Of a DNA stretch of 31,657 bases, positions 23,457 to 31,657 are shown piece after piece (positions within the stretch are counted from its first letter, which is position 1; each line of letters begins with the position of its first letter). Source of the DNA: Acidobacteriota bacterium (GTDB lineage: Bacteria > Acidobacteriota > Terriglobia > Terriglobales > Acidobacteriaceae). Both the position numbers and the translations under genes were made by a program. A model generated the notes under the pieces. The model saw only the letters and a program-made list of their open reading frames with translations, did not search any database and was not told the origin of the DNA. The stretch covers positions 1-31,657 of the forward strand of contig JAJYCQ010000019.1 in the NCBI GenBank assembly GCA_021778315.1, read 5' to 3'.

Positions 23457-26400
23457 CTAGGCGTTCGCTGCTTCCGCCTCGGACTTGGCAGTCTCTGCCT
23501 CCGCCCGAGCGACTTCGTTCTCAGCGTCCTTAGCTGCCTTCAGAGCCGCAACATCGCGCTCCTTCTTGGCCTCCGCAGAGTTCCGGCCCAGCTCATCGGC
23601 CATCTTCTCCGTGGTAAACGCCTCCACGACGTCGCCCACCTTGATGTCTTTGTAGCCCGCCAGATCGATGCCGCACTCGACGCCCTGACGGACCTCCGAG
23701 ACATCGTCCTTGAACCGCTTGAGCGACGAAATCTTGCCCTTCCAGACCTCGACACCGTCGCGCAGCAGGCGCACCTGGTTGTCGCGTTTGATGAGACCAT
23801 CCGTAACTTGGCAACCGGCAATCTGCCCGACCTTGGTGATCTTGAACACGTTGAGCACCGTTGCGCGCCCAGCATAATTCTCTTTGAACACCGGCTCCAG
23901 TAGCCCGTACATCGCCTTCGTAATCTCGTCCTGCAACTCGTAAATAATCGAGTGCAACCGGATGTCGACATTCTCGCGTTCCGCAATCTCGGTAGCCTTG
24001 CGGTCCGGTCGAACGTTAAACCCGATGACGACAGCATTCGACGCCGAAGCCAGCAGGATATCCGATTCCGTAATCGCGCCGACGCCCGAGTGCAGCACCT
24101 TCACGCGAACCTTCTCGGTCGACATCCGCTGCATCGAATCGGCCAGCACTTCGACCGAACCCTGCACATCGCCCTTGAGGATCAGGTTGAGGTCCTTGAC
24201 GCCGGCCTGCTTGATCTGTTCCGCAAGCCCTTCCAGCGACACGCGCGAGCTCTTCGCCAGCTGTGCTTCGCGTTCCTTCATCTTGCGATACTGCGCAATG
24301 CCCTTGGCCTTGTCGCGGTCCGCCATCACCAGGAACGTATCGCCCGCATCCGGCATCGACTCCAGACCAAGGATCTCAACCGGGGTTGACGGTCCAGCTT
24401 CCTTGATCTCGACACCGCGATCGTTGAACATCGCGCGAACCTTGCCGAACGTGTTGCCGACGACATAACTATCGCCAGCGCGCAGCGTTCCATTCTGTAC
24501 CAGGATCGAAGCCACCGCACCGCGACCGCGATCCAGCTTCGCCTCGATGACCGTACCGACAGCAGGACGCTCCGGCTGAGCCTTCTGCTCATTACTATCC
24601 GCAACGAAGCAGATCATCTCTTCCAGGTCGTCCAGGTGCAGCCGCTTCTTGGCCGACACCATCACAAACTCGGTATCGCCGCCCATCGAAGTCGCCTGCA
24701 CGCCGCGAGCCGCGAGCTGGTTCATCACCTTCGTCGGATCAGCTTCCGGCTTGTCGATCTTGTTCACCGCTACGATGATCGGAACCTTCGCAGCCTTCGC
24801 ATGATCGATCGCTTCCAGCGTCTGCGGCATCACTCCATCGTCCGCAGCCACCACGATCACAACGATATCGGTGATCTTCGCTCCGCGAGCACGCATGCGC
24901 GTAAACGCCTCGTGACCAGGTGTATCCAGGAACACGATCTCGCGGCCAAACGCCGGCGAATCGGGCTTCGTGATCTTCACCTTGTACGCGCCAATGTGCT
25001 GCGTAATTCCGCCAGCTTCACCAGCTGCAACATCGGTTAGCCGAATCGCATCCAGCAGCGAAGTCTTACCGTGATCGACGTGTCCCATGATCGTCACCAC
25101 AGGAGCGCGCGTCACCTCGACCATGTTCGAAGTGTCTTCGAGGAAGCCTTCAATCGCCTCGTTCTCTAACTGCTCTTCGACCGAGATCACCGTCGCATCC
25201 GCGCCAAACTGCCGCGCAACGTCCTTCACCAACTCGCCGTCCAGCGACTGGTTCACCGTCACCATCACGCCACGCATCAGCAGCGTAGCAATAAGATCCT
25301 TACCGCGAACGTCCAGCTTCTCCGCGAGATCCTTCACCGAGATTCCCTCGGTAACCGTGATCGTCTTCGTGATCGGAACGTCGCCCATAGGAATCTGGGC
25401 AGCGCCAGCTCGCGGAGCATAGCCCTTGAGCGCGACTTCTTTATTCTTCTCGTACCGCGGAGCTCCGCGGCCACGCTGTCCCGGACGAGCCGGACGATTA
25501 GGTGCAGCAGCTTCCGTAGGTGGCAGCAAGCCGCCTCCCGGAGTCGTTCCCGGACGATTTCCAAATCCCGGGCGACCCGCCCCAAATCCAGGTCGCGGCG
25601 CAAATCCAGGTCCACCCGGACCTCCGCCCGTTCCAGCTGGGAAGGTGCGTGTCGGATGCATCGGACGGCGAGCGCCCGGAGCCATTCCCGGCCGCGAGCC
25701 CGGAGCCCCAGCACCGCCAGTACCGCCTTGATACCCAGGACGAGGCCGCTGGAAGATCGGCGTGCGTGGACCTCCCGGAGGAGGAGGAGGAGCAAGATAC
25801 GTAGGACGAGGCCCTGTCTGCGGCATCACCACGCGGCGCGGAGCAGGCACGTTGGCCGCAACCACGGGAACCTCAGGCGCTGCCGCCACAGGCTCCGGAG
25901 CCGTCACCACGGGCTCAGCGACAGGAACTACGGGAGGTGCCGGAGGCACAGTAGCTGCCGCAACCGGTGCTGCCGGAGCCACAACCGCTGCCTTCACAAC
26001 CACCGGCTCTGCAGCAGGAGCAGCCGTCGGCACCACCACCGGTGCCGCTGGGGCTGAGGCCGGACGAGGCGCCACAACCGCTCCGGGAACCGGGCGGTTC
26101 GCGATCGCGGGAACCGTGTACGTCGGAGCTGGAGGCCGTGGAATGGGAACAATCCGCCGTGGCGCCGGAGCGACCGGAGGTGCAGCCGCAACAGGTGCCG
26201 CCGGGGCAGGAGTCGGAGGAGGAGCAGCAGCAGCAGCCTGAGCCGCAACCGGAGCCTTCACCGCTACCGGTGGCCGATGGACAACCGGAGGAGCGACCGT
26301 AACCGCAGGACGAGGAGGTGGAGCTGACTTCGCGGCCATCTCAGCCTGCTTGCGCTCCAGAATCGCCTTCAGCGCATCGCCCGGCTTGGACACATGCGAT

Positions 26401-26618
26401 AGATCAAACTTGGGCTTGGCTTCCACAGCGGCGGCCCGCGGCGCAGCACTGCGAACTCCCCGGTTGAAGTAACCGCGCACCTTCTCGGCTTCATCCTCTT
26501 CGATGGAGCTCGAATGCGTCTTCTTTTCGACGACGCCAACCGCAGTAAGAGCATCCAGAATGGATCGGCTCTTGACTTCTAACTCTCGTGCAAGATCGTT
26601 GATGCGAACTTTGCTCAT
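23457..26618 (-). CDS. infB: Translation initiation factor IF-2
   Basis: GTPase of 1,053 residues that brings initiator tRNA to the 30S subunit. Order: N-terminal IF2_N winged helix ([20 protein letters not shown], 1-55); a long Pro/Ala/Val- then Gly/Arg-rich linker (about 60-395); a second IF2_N unit (about 400-480); the G domain with GHVDHGKTS (512-520), LDTPGHEAF and VAVNKIDKP; and then the domain II-IV region ending in an Ala/Glu-rich tail. The linker makes it longer than the E. coli protein. Start ATG 26618 has an AGGGA-type site. It follows nusA on the same strand. The usual downstream neighbours rbfA/truB are missing, and a terminator follows directly. Confidence 0.98.
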   Translation of the reverse strand: MSKVRINDLARELEVKSRSILDALTAVGVVEKKTHSSSIEEDEAEKVRGYFNRGVRSAAPRAAAVEAKPKFDLSHVSKPGDALKAILERKQAEMAAKSAPPPRPAVTVAPPVVHRPPVAVKAPVAAQAAAAAPPPTPAPAAPVAAAPPVAPAPRRIVPIPRPPAPTYTVPAIANRPVPGAVVAPRPASAPAAPVVVPTAAPAAEPVVVKAAVVAPAAPVAAATVPPAPPVVPVAEPVVTAPEPVAAAPEVPVVAANVPAPRRVVMPQTGPRPTYLAPPPPPGGPRTPIFQRPRPGYQGGTGGAGAPGSRPGMAPGARRPMHPTRTFPAGTGGGPGGPGFAPRPGFGAGRPGFGNRPGTTPGGGLLPPTEAAAPNRPARPGQRGRGAPRYEKNKEVALKGYAPRAGAAQIPMGDVPITKTITVTEGISVKDLAEKLDVRGKDLIATLLMRGVMVTVNQSLDGELVKDVARQFGADATVISVEEQLENEAIEGFLEDTSNMVEVTRAPVVTIMGHVDHGKTSLLDAIRLTDVAAGEAGGITQHIGAYKVKITKPDSPAFGREIVFLDTPGHEAFTRMRARGAKITDIVVIVVAADDGVMPQTLEAIDHAKAAKVPIIVAVNKIDKPEADPTKVMNQLAARGVQATSMGGDTEFVMVSAKKRLHLDDLEEMICFVADSNEQKAQPERPAVGTVIEAKLDRGRGAVASILVQNGTLRAGDSYVVGNTFGKVRAMFNDRGVEIKEAGPSTPVEILGLESMPDAGDTFLVMADRDKAKGIAQYRKMKEREAQLAKSSRVSLEGLAEQIKQAGVKDLNLILKGDVQGSVEVLADSMQRMSTEKVRVKVLHSGVGAITESDILLASASNAVVIGFNVRPDRKATEIAERENVDIRLHSIIYELQDEITKAMYGLLEPVFKENYAGRATVLNVFKITKVGQIAGCQVTDGLIKRDNQVRLLRDGVEVWKGKISSLKRFKDDVSEVRQGVECGIDLAGYKDIKVGDVVEAFTTEKMADELGRNSAEAKKERDVAALKAAKDAENEVARAEAETAKSEAEAANA

Positions 26619-26645
26619 CCGTCCCTTTTCAATTCCTCTACGCGC

Positions 26646-26834
26646 TTAGCTGTTCATATCAGCCTCAATCGAAGTAGGAGTTCGTACAAGGCTATTATCC
26701 CTTGAAACTGTTAACTTTTCAGCCCGGGCCCCCAACGGGCGTTCTTTGCCCGCTGAGGTGGAAGCCGTTTGGCTGGTATTTCTGAAAATCCTTAGCAGCA
26801 CGGTGTGGGTGTCACCCACGGTCGCGCCACTCAT
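26646..26834 (-). CDS. Possible small ORF in the nusA-infB gap (ylxR position)
   Basis: A 62-codon frame whose ATG overlaps the nusA stop as ATGA and which ends 27 bases before infB, an operon-like fit. A GAAGG precedes the ATG by about nine bases. The protein (MSGATVGDTHTVLLRIFRNT...) has no Cys and none of the RxCxxC features of YlxR, and no family is recognised. Alternating inverted-repeat words (GCCCG/CGGGC at 26722-26752) lie inside it, so it may be only a structured spacer. Coding status is uncertain. Confidence 0.3.
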   Translation of the reverse strand: MSGATVGDTHTVLLRIFRNTSQTASTSAGKERPLGARAEKLTVSRDNSLVRTPTSIEADMNS

Positions 26835-28450
26835 TTGTCAATGCCTTCATCGGAGACTTCCTGGGCCTGATCGACCAGTTCGTCCACTGTATCGTTGTTC
26901 AACTCAATGGCTGCCTCGCGAGCGTCATTGGCATCGTTTGCGTCAATCGACGAGAGCTCATCCTCAACATCCGCAAGGTCCTCGGTTGAAAAATCGTCGA
27001 CCTCTCGCGCAGATCCAGCATTTGCGGCTTGCTCCGCGAGTATCTCTTCAGGCGTATTGGTCATGGAATGCACCTCGTCTCCAGCCTCATCGGATGCAGC
27101 AGCAGCCGCGATGGCTTCTTCTCCCTCGATTAAGACCGGAACAGCAGGCACCGGAACCGGACGCTCTTCGCCCTCTTCGTACTGCCCAAAGTAGTGGCGA
27201 ACAGCGACCGCGATCTTATCCACGGTCTTTTCGCCGATACCCGGAATCTCCCCAAGCTCTTCGGCCGTCATGTCCGCAAGCGCCTCCACGGTCGTAATTC
27301 CCGCGGCAATCAGCTTCTCCATCACCGAGTCGCCCAACTCCACTACCTGCTCGATAGGGGTCGAAGGTCCGCCGCCCATGGCCTGCATCTGCTGCTCGAC
27401 CTCCTGGCGCTTCTCCTCCTCGCTCTTGATGTCGATCTTCCACTGCAGCAGCTTCGCCGCCAGCCGCACATTCTGGCCCTTCTTGCCGATCGCCAGCGAC
27501 AACTGGGTGTCGTCCACGATCACTTCCAACTGCTTCTCCGCAAGATCCGTAATCGATACACGCGACACCTTCGCCGGCTGCAAAGCCTTCTCCGCGAACG
27601 TCGTAATCTCATCTGAGTACTCGATGATGTCGATCTTCTCGCCACGCAGTTCGCGGATGATAGACTGCACGCGCATGCCCTTCATGCCCACGCACGCGCC
27701 CACCGGATCGACGTCCTTATCGCGGCTCATGACCGCAATCTTGCTGCGTTCCCCAGCCTCGCGAGCGATCGCGCGGATCGTCACCGTGCCGTCGTAAATC
27801 TCCGGAACTTCAGACTGGAACAGCGACTGCACCAGCGCCGGAGCAGCACGCGACACAATCACCTGCGGCCCCTTCGCCGCGCGATCCACGCGCAGCAAAA
27901 CCACGCGAACCCGCTCACCCACAGCGAACTGCTCCAACCGCGACTGCTCACGCTTCGGCATCCGAGCCTCGGTCTTGCCCAGGTCGAAGATCACGTCCAT
28001 CGGCTCCAGCCGCTTCACGGTAGCCGTCAGAATCTCGCCGGCACGGTGCGCGTACTCGTTGAACACCGTATCGCGCTCCGCCTCGCGAACCTTCTGGAAG
28101 ATGACCTGCTTGGCCATCTGCGCGGCAATGCGCCCCAGCGGCGTCGTGTCCTTGTAGAAACGTAGCTCGCCGCCGACCTCCACCTCGGGAGCCAGTTCGC
28201 GAGCCTGTTCCAGCGTCAACTGGTTGTCCGGGTCTTCGATCAACTCTGGCGTCTCGACGACCGTCTTGTAGACATACGCGCGAATCTCGCCGCTCTCGCG
28301 GTCCATCTCGCCGCGCATATTCTCCACGGTCTTATAAAACTTGCGGGTTGCGAGGGCGATTGCATCTTCAACCGCGCTCACCACGATCTCGGGGTCAATC
28401 CCCTTCTCGCGGCCCAGAATCTCAATCGACTGATATAGAGCACTTGCCAT
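26831..28450 (-). CDS. nusA: Transcription termination/antitermination factor NusA
   Basis: RNA-polymerase-binding protein of 539 residues. Order: NusA N-terminal domain (1 to about 125; ASALYQSIEILGREKGIDPE, EDAIALATRKFYK), S1 domain (about 130-200; GEILTATVKRLEPMDVIFDL), KH1/KH2 (CVGMKGMRVQSIIRELRGEK, then LAIGKKGQNVRLAAKLLQWK), a helix-hairpin-helix unit (about 395-425; ELGEIPGIGEKTVDKIA) and an acidic tail (about 430-539). Start ATG 28450; a GTG at 28462 in the same frame is less likely. It lies 76 bases downstream of rimP and upstream of infB, the conserved order. NusA often regulates its own operon through leader terminators, and one is seen upstream of rimP here. Confidence 0.97.
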   Translation of the reverse strand: MASALYQSIEILGREKGIDPEIVVSAVEDAIALATRKFYKTVENMRGEMDRESGEIRAYVYKTVVETPELIEDPDNQLTLEQARELAPEVEVGGELRFYKDTTPLGRIAAQMAKQVIFQKVREAERDTVFNEYAHRAGEILTATVKRLEPMDVIFDLGKTEARMPKREQSRLEQFAVGERVRVVLLRVDRAAKGPQVIVSRAAPALVQSLFQSEVPEIYDGTVTIRAIAREAGERSKIAVMSRDKDVDPVGACVGMKGMRVQSIIRELRGEKIDIIEYSDEITTFAEKALQPAKVSRVSITDLAEKQLEVIVDDTQLSLAIGKKGQNVRLAAKLLQWKIDIKSEEEKRQEVEQQMQAMGGGPSTPIEQVVELGDSVMEKLIAAGITTVEALADMTAEELGEIPGIGEKTVDKIAVAVRHYFGQYEEGEERPVPVPAVPVLIEGEEAIAAAAASDEAGDEVHSMTNTPEEILAEQAANAGSAREVDDFSTEDLADVEDELSSIDANDANDAREAAIELNNDTVDELVDQAQEVSDEGIDK

Positions 28451-28526
28451 GTCGTCTCTCACTTCTTTCGCTCGGCGATACCCATCGCCGATGGTTCAAA
28501 TTCAGTTACGTCTAAATCCCTTGCGT

Positions 28527-29108
28527 CTAGATCTCTGCTACTAGGTTCGCCTTCTCCACATTCGCCAGCGAAATCTCAACGGTTTGCGTCGTCAGCGCCT
28601 TCTTTGCCTTGCCCTTCTGCTTCACGGCAGAGAGGTCCAGCGTGATCGTCTTTCCATCAAAAGCAATCAGCCTGCCCGTAAAATGGCGATTATTCTCTAC
28701 CGCCACAAAGGTCTGCAGCTTCGCAAGGCAACCGAGAAACCGCTCATAATCCGCTGGCTTAAGCAGCTTGCGTTCCAGGCCCGGAGAGCTAGCTTCCAGC
28801 GTGTATTCCGCTCCCGGGATCAGGTCTTCTACATCCAGCACCGTCCCAAAATCCCGAGCGAAGCTCGCACAATCCTCATGCGTCACGCACGAAAGCGTCT
28901 CGACAGGAACACCCTTCGGCAGCCCTGCTTCTTCATTGGATGCAGCCTCCGCAGCGAACTTGGCCCGGGCTTCTGCATCCTTTTCCAGAAAGACGCGCAG
29001 CGTGCGGTGCTTCGCTCCTCCCGTGAACTCGAGATCCACCACGTCAAGGTGGTGCGAGGCCGCGATGCGGTCGGCAGTGGCGCGAATTGTCTCAATCTGC
29101 AAAGCCAT
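28527..29108 (-). CDS. rimP: Ribosome maturation factor RimP
   Basis: 30S assembly factor of 193 residues. N-terminal domain: LDVVDLEFTGGAKHRTLRVF, then LEKD (21-44). The family motif EASSPGLERKL is at 105-115. The C-terminal Sm-like domain includes RLIAFDGKTITLDL. An Ala/Glu-rich insertion at about 45-68 makes it longer than the usual 150-170 residues. Start: ATG 29108 with a GGGAAG leader; the frame to 29180 would enter the leader terminator region and is rejected. First gene of rimP-nusA-infB, and divergent from guaB. Confidence 0.95.
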   Translation of the reverse strand: MALQIETIRATADRIAASHHLDVVDLEFTGGAKHRTLRVFLEKDAEARAKFAAEAASNEEAGLPKGVPVETLSCVTHEDCASFARDFGTVLDVEDLIPGAEYTLEASSPGLERKLLKPADYERFLGCLAKLQTFVAVENNRHFTGRLIAFDGKTITLDLSAVKQKGKAKKALTTQTVEISLANVEKANLVAEI

Positions 29109-29180
29109 ATTTCTTCCCGGCAAACGCTCGACTTGTCGTGCTGGAGTCTGGCAGTTGCTATCACCGCCGCCAAACCACAT

Positions 29181-29216
29181 TTAGAGCAAACAAAAAGTGG
29201 GCTCTCGCCCACTCAT
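29181..29216 (-). CDS. Possible leader peptide spanning the attenuator hairpin
   Basis: Eleven codons (MSGREPTFCLL, stop TAA) start at ATG 29216, right after GGAGGAG. The spacing of that site to the ATG is short (two bases from GGAGG), so initiation efficiency is doubtful. The frame covers the whole terminator hairpin at 29188-29213, so a translating ribosome would melt it. Confidence 0.25.
   Translation of the reverse strand: MSGREPTFCLL
29188..29213 (-). terminator. Terminator hairpin in the rimP-nusA-infB leader (candidate attenuator)
   Basis: AGTGGGC pairs perfectly with GCCCACT (29196-29202 and 29207-29213, four-base loop). It is followed on the minus strand by TTTTGTTTG. It lies about 80 bases before rimP and downstream of the predicted promoter. 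No gene reading into it from upstream exists, since guaB is divergent, so it must act on the operon's own leader. Confidence 0.75.
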
Positions 29217-29284
29217 CTCCTCCGCCACTTTCCGGTGCGCTCACGGATACTATCTGCGGCAGAACAAATTCGTCTGCTCTTCGG

Positions 29285-29313
29285 ATTTTAGGCCAAGTGG
29301 AACGAAAGTTCAA
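29285..29313 (-). promoter_or_regulatory. Sigma-70-type promoter of rimP-nusA-infB
   Basis: On the minus strand: TTGAAC (29313-29308), a 17-base spacer, TAAAAT (29290-29285). The -10 matches consensus at five of six positions and the -35 at four. Transcription would start near 29278 and pass through the leader hairpin. Confidence 0.6.
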
Positions 29314-29345
29314 CTCCTGCGTCTACAGTGCAACAATAGAGAAGT

Positions 29346-30866
29346 ATGATCCAAACTCAAATTCCCGAAGCGCTCACGTTCGACGACGTGCTGCTGGTTC
29401 CCGCGTACTCTGACGTCGTTCCCGCTCAGGTCAGCACCCACGTGCGCTTGACGAAGAACATCACCCTCGCCACCCCTCTCATGTCCGCCGCCATGGACAC
29501 CGTCACCGAGTCACGCCTCGCCATCGCCATCGCCCAGCAGGGAGGTCTCGGCGTCGTCCACCGCAACCTCACCATCGATCAGCAGGCCGGCGAGATCGAC
29601 AAGGTCAAGCGCTCCGAGAGCGGCATGATCGTCGATCCCGTCACCATCGAGCCCGAGCGCCCCATCTCCGACGCCCTCGAAGTCATGCGCCGCTTCAAGA
29701 TCTCCGGAGTTCCCGTCACCAGGCAGGGCAAGCTCGTCGGCATCCTCACCAACCGCGATCTCCGCTTCGTCTCGCGCACCGACATCCCCATCGGCGACGT
29801 CATGACCAAGACCAACCTCATCACCGTCCCCGTCGGCACCACCCTCGAACAGGCTGAGCAGATCCTCCACCAGCATCGCGTGGAAAAGCTGCTCGTCGTC
29901 AATGACGCCTACGAACTCAAGGGCCTCATCACCGTCAAAGACATCCAGAAGAAGTTGAAGTATCCCAACGCCAGCAAGGATGAGCAAGGCCGTCTGCGAG
30001 TCGCAGGAGCCATCGGAGCCACCGGCGACTACCTCGAGCGAGCCGCCGAACTCGTCAAGTATCGCGTCGACGCCCTCGCCATCGACTCCGCTCACGGACA
30101 CTCCTCCCGCGTCCTCGAAGCCATTGCCGAAGTCAAAAAAGCCTTCCCCGAAGTCGCTCTCTTCGCCGGTAACGTCGCAACCTACGAGGGCACCGTCGCC
30201 CTCATCGACGCAGGAGCCGACGCCGTCAAGGTAGGCATCGGCCCCGGCTCCATCTGCACCACGCGCATGGTCACCGGAGCAGGAATGCCCCAGATCACCG
30301 CCATCTCCGAAGCCTACCGCGCAGCCAAGGAACGGGGAGTCGCCGTCATCGCCGATGGCGGAATCAAATACTCCGGCGACATTACCAAAGCCATCGCCGC
30401 CGGTGCCAGCGTCTGCATGATGGGCTCGCTCTTCGCCGGAGTCGACGAAAGCCCCGGCGAGACCATCCTCTACCAGGGCCGCAGCTTCAAAACCTACCGC
30501 GGCATGGGCAGCCTCAGCGCCATGGCCCAGGGCTCAGGCGAGCGCTACTTCCAGGGCAAGGATGACCTCGAGGCCACCGCTGGCAGACCCTCCATCACCG
30601 CTCGCGAAGGCAGCGGCAACCGCCTCGCCAAGTTCGTACCCGAAGGCATCGAGGGACGAGTGCCTCACCGCGGACCGCTCGAAGCCATGGTCTATCAACT
30701 CGTCGGCGGCCTCCGTTCGGGTATGGGCTACCTCGGCTGCTCCTCCATCGAAGAGCTGCAGGAAAAGGCTAGGTTCGTTCGAATCTCCGGCGCCGGCCTG
30801 CGCGAAAGCCACGTCCACGACGTCGTCATTACCCGCGAAGCCCCCAACTATCACGTAGAGGAATAG
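29346..30866 (+). CDS. guaB: IMP dehydrogenase
   Basis: Oxidises IMP to XMP with NAD+, the first step of GMP synthesis, in the cytoplasm. The protein has 506 residues, normal for the family. Visible parts: [14 protein letters not shown] at the start, [10 protein letters not shown], two CBS domains (about 95-205), the DSAHGHS substrate region (248-254), the catalytic Cys304 in [31 protein letters not shown], and the flap after RGMGSLSAM. Start ATG 29346 with GAGAAG close upstream. It shares a 237-base divergent region with rimP. No guaA follows in the window. Confidence 0.98.
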   Translation: MIQTQIPEALTFDDVLLVPAYSDVVPAQVSTHVRLTKNITLATPLMSAAMDTVTESRLAIAIAQQGGLGVVHRNLTIDQQAGEIDKVKRSESGMIVDPVTIEPERPISDALEVMRRFKISGVPVTRQGKLVGILTNRDLRFVSRTDIPIGDVMTKTNLITVPVGTTLEQAEQILHQHRVEKLLVVNDAYELKGLITVKDIQKKLKYPNASKDEQGRLRVAGAIGATGDYLERAAELVKYRVDALAIDSAHGHSSRVLEAIAEVKKAFPEVALFAGNVATYEGTVALIDAGADAVKVGIGPGSICTTRMVTGAGMPQITAISEAYRAAKERGVAVIADGGIKYSGDITKAIAAGASVCMMGSLFAGVDESPGETILYQGRSFKTYRGMGSLSAMAQGSGERYFQGKDDLEATAGRPSITAREGSGNRLAKFVPEGIEGRVPHRGPLEAMVYQLVGGLRSGMGYLGCSSIEELQEKARFVRISGAGLRESHVHDVVITREAPNYHVEE

Positions 30867-30897
30867 GGCTCGAGGCTAACCGATGTGGGATATCTAT

Positions 30898-30923
30898 AAC
30901 CGGGGGGACTGCGCCCCTTGGTT
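30898..30923 (+). terminator. Stem-loop after guaB, possible terminator
   Basis: AACCGGGGGG (30898-30907) pairs with CCCCTTGGTT (30914-30923), ten pairs with two G-U, loop ACTGCG. It lies 31 bases past the guaB stop. No U-run follows, so it may be a rho-dependent or mRNA-end structure. Confidence 0.45.
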
Positions 30924-31013
30924 AGTAAACATCTGGGACCAATTAGTTACGCTCCCCTTTGATGTAAGCCGTCCGCACAGGCGTTCAAACACCCGAAGCA
31001 TTCAAGCCGGTGA

Positions 31014-31056
31014 GCGACGCGCATTCCTTGAAGATTCACGAATGCGGTAGCGTCGC
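31014..31056. repeat. Bulged hairpin with repeated GCGCATTCC arms
   Basis: GCGACGC (31014-31020) pairs with GCGTCGC (31050-31056), and GCATTC (31021-31026) with GAATGC (31040-31045), leaving a four-base bulge GGTA. The word CGCGCATTCC occurs directly at 31018-31027 and again at 31054-31063. Confidence 0.6.
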
Positions 31057-31172
31057 GCATTCCAGACCTGCTTCGAATTTAGAAGCTTCGGTGGGGCAAC
31101 GATCCCAACTCCCCGGAAGACAACTCCCCAGTATCGGCAGGGTATTCGTGGCTCGATGGTTACTGAGGAAGC

Positions 31173-31242
31173 GAGCGGTCGGGGAGCGTCCGGACCCCCT
31201 CAAGAATCTCCTGATCTAGACGTTGCGGAGCGTCGACCGCTC
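31173..31242. repeat. Nine-base inverted repeat with internal direct repeat
   Basis: GAGCGGTCG (31173-31181) is the exact complement of CGACCGCTC (31234-31242), 52 bases apart. GGAGCGTC occurs twice between the arms (about 31183 and 31227). The role is unknown. Confidence 0.55.
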
Positions 31243-31496
31243 TGGCCTCCCGGCCTAAGAGTGCTCAAATTTCCTCGCAAAAAAATTGCGAACTGTGCAA
31301 TCTTGACCAGACACCTCATGATGTGAGTCCGGTATACAGAGAGAATCAAGGATCTGGTATTCGACGCACCTCGGGTGCCGCTTGCTACCAAACATTTCCT
31401 TGCGCTCGAGTGCGTCCTGGCTCTCAGTACTGGATTGGGGCGCTGCTGTCTAACCTGTCTGCGTTCGAGTTGCAGAAAGACCGTGAAAGGATCCCT

Positions 31497-31610
31497 ATGT
31501 TTGCCCGGCAATTCTCCAGAATCTCAATCTCCCTCCTCATCGCAGGTCTTCTATTAGAGCATTTCTCTCATAGGTATACTCTGCATTCTTTGTGTCTGAA
31601 CCATGCGTGA
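31497..31610 (+). CDS. Doubtful short ORF, possibly a signal-peptide start of a broken gene
   Basis: Thirty-seven codons starting at ATG 31497, with AAAGGA five bases upstream. Residues 1-20 (MFARQFSRISISLLIAGLLL) look like a signal peptide. The following residues do not resemble a mature protein and the frame stops at 31610. Another frame is open from about 31547 to the window end, so a frameshift in a longer secreted-protein gene is possible but not shown. Confidence 0.25.
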   Translation: MFARQFSRISISLLIAGLLLEHFSHRYTLHSLCLNHA

Positions 31611-31657
31611 GCGTTTTCTGGAGTGATCTCTGCAAGGCGTTCTGTCAGGACGAGATC

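Larger units (their letters stand above)
30867..31496. other. Non-coding, repeat-rich stretch after guaB
   Basis: No supported gene on either strand. The base composition is more even than in the rest of the window. It holds a guaB-proximal stem-loop, a bulged hairpin, a long-spaced inverted repeat and several small stems (CGCAA...TTGCG at 31276-31290; GGCC-TCCC-GGCC near 31244-31255). No tRNA, IS end or known RNA was recognised. Confidence 0.5.

Noticed and set aside
26646..26834. YlxR identity for the nusA-infB gap ORF
   Set aside because: No Cys residues and no YlxR motif; kept only as an uncertain ORF.
31276..31300. CGCAA-A5-TTGCG stem as a terminator
   Set aside because: Only 5 bp, with the A-run in the loop and no adjacent gene end.
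30867..31657. tRNA or att site next to guaB
   Set aside because: No cloverleaf arms, T-loop consensus or matching direct repeats were found.

Overview
The window comes from a GC-rich bacterial chromosome, most likely a member of the Acidobacteriota (Terriglobia/Acidobacteriaceae type). This placement is an inference from gene content: a ~1,000-residue TonB-dependent receptor with an N-terminal carboxypeptidase-regulatory-like domain, DUF5666-like secreted proteins, many signal-peptide proteins, and C-rich wobble positions. No rRNA or tRNA gene, CRISPR array, transposase or phage gene was seen. C exceeds G on the + strand in + and - gene regions alike, which suggests the + strand is the lagging strand and that rimP-nusA-infB runs with the replication fork.

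Layout. 153-2285 (+) is a secreted M1-family metallopeptidase, convergent with an MscS-type channel (2282-4081, -); both stop codons lie in one CTAG. Next come a TonB-dependent receptor (4190-7258, -) with its own terminator and, upstream in the same direction, a DUF5666-like periplasmic protein (7371-8567, -). A minus-strand run follows: CocE/NonD-type serine hydrolase (8866-10833), CDGSH iron-sulfur protein (10888-11118), UBP-type zinc-finger protein (11218-11478) and RNase PH (11614-12366). The gaps in this run carry dispersed or inverted repeats.

12674-15804 (+) is a compact signalling module: a soluble histidine kinase, an NtrC-type sigma-54 activator whose start overlaps the kinase end, and a small protein that looks like a pseudo-receiver joined to a histidine-less DHp-like helix pair. 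A seven-copy hexamer repeat closes the module. A LacD-type class I aldolase follows (16079-17068), then two tandem paralogous secreted proteins, each apparently made of about five POTRA-like units with no outer-membrane barrel (17161-19755). These two are the most unusual genes in the window.

19759-23321 (-) holds a Tat-exported amidase and a secreted protein with an M48-protease-like segment whose zinc-binding HExxH is degraded to HAITS. 23457-29108 (-) is the core operon rimP-nusA-infB, ending in a strong intrinsic terminator. Its leader has a good promoter, then a terminator hairpin lying inside a possible 11-codon leader ORF, an arrangement that suggests attenuation. A 62-codon ORF occupies the nusA-infB gap where other bacteria carry ylxR. 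guaB (29346-30866, +) is divergent from rimP. The last ~790 bases are mostly non-coding and rich in inverted repeats, with one doubtful short ORF.
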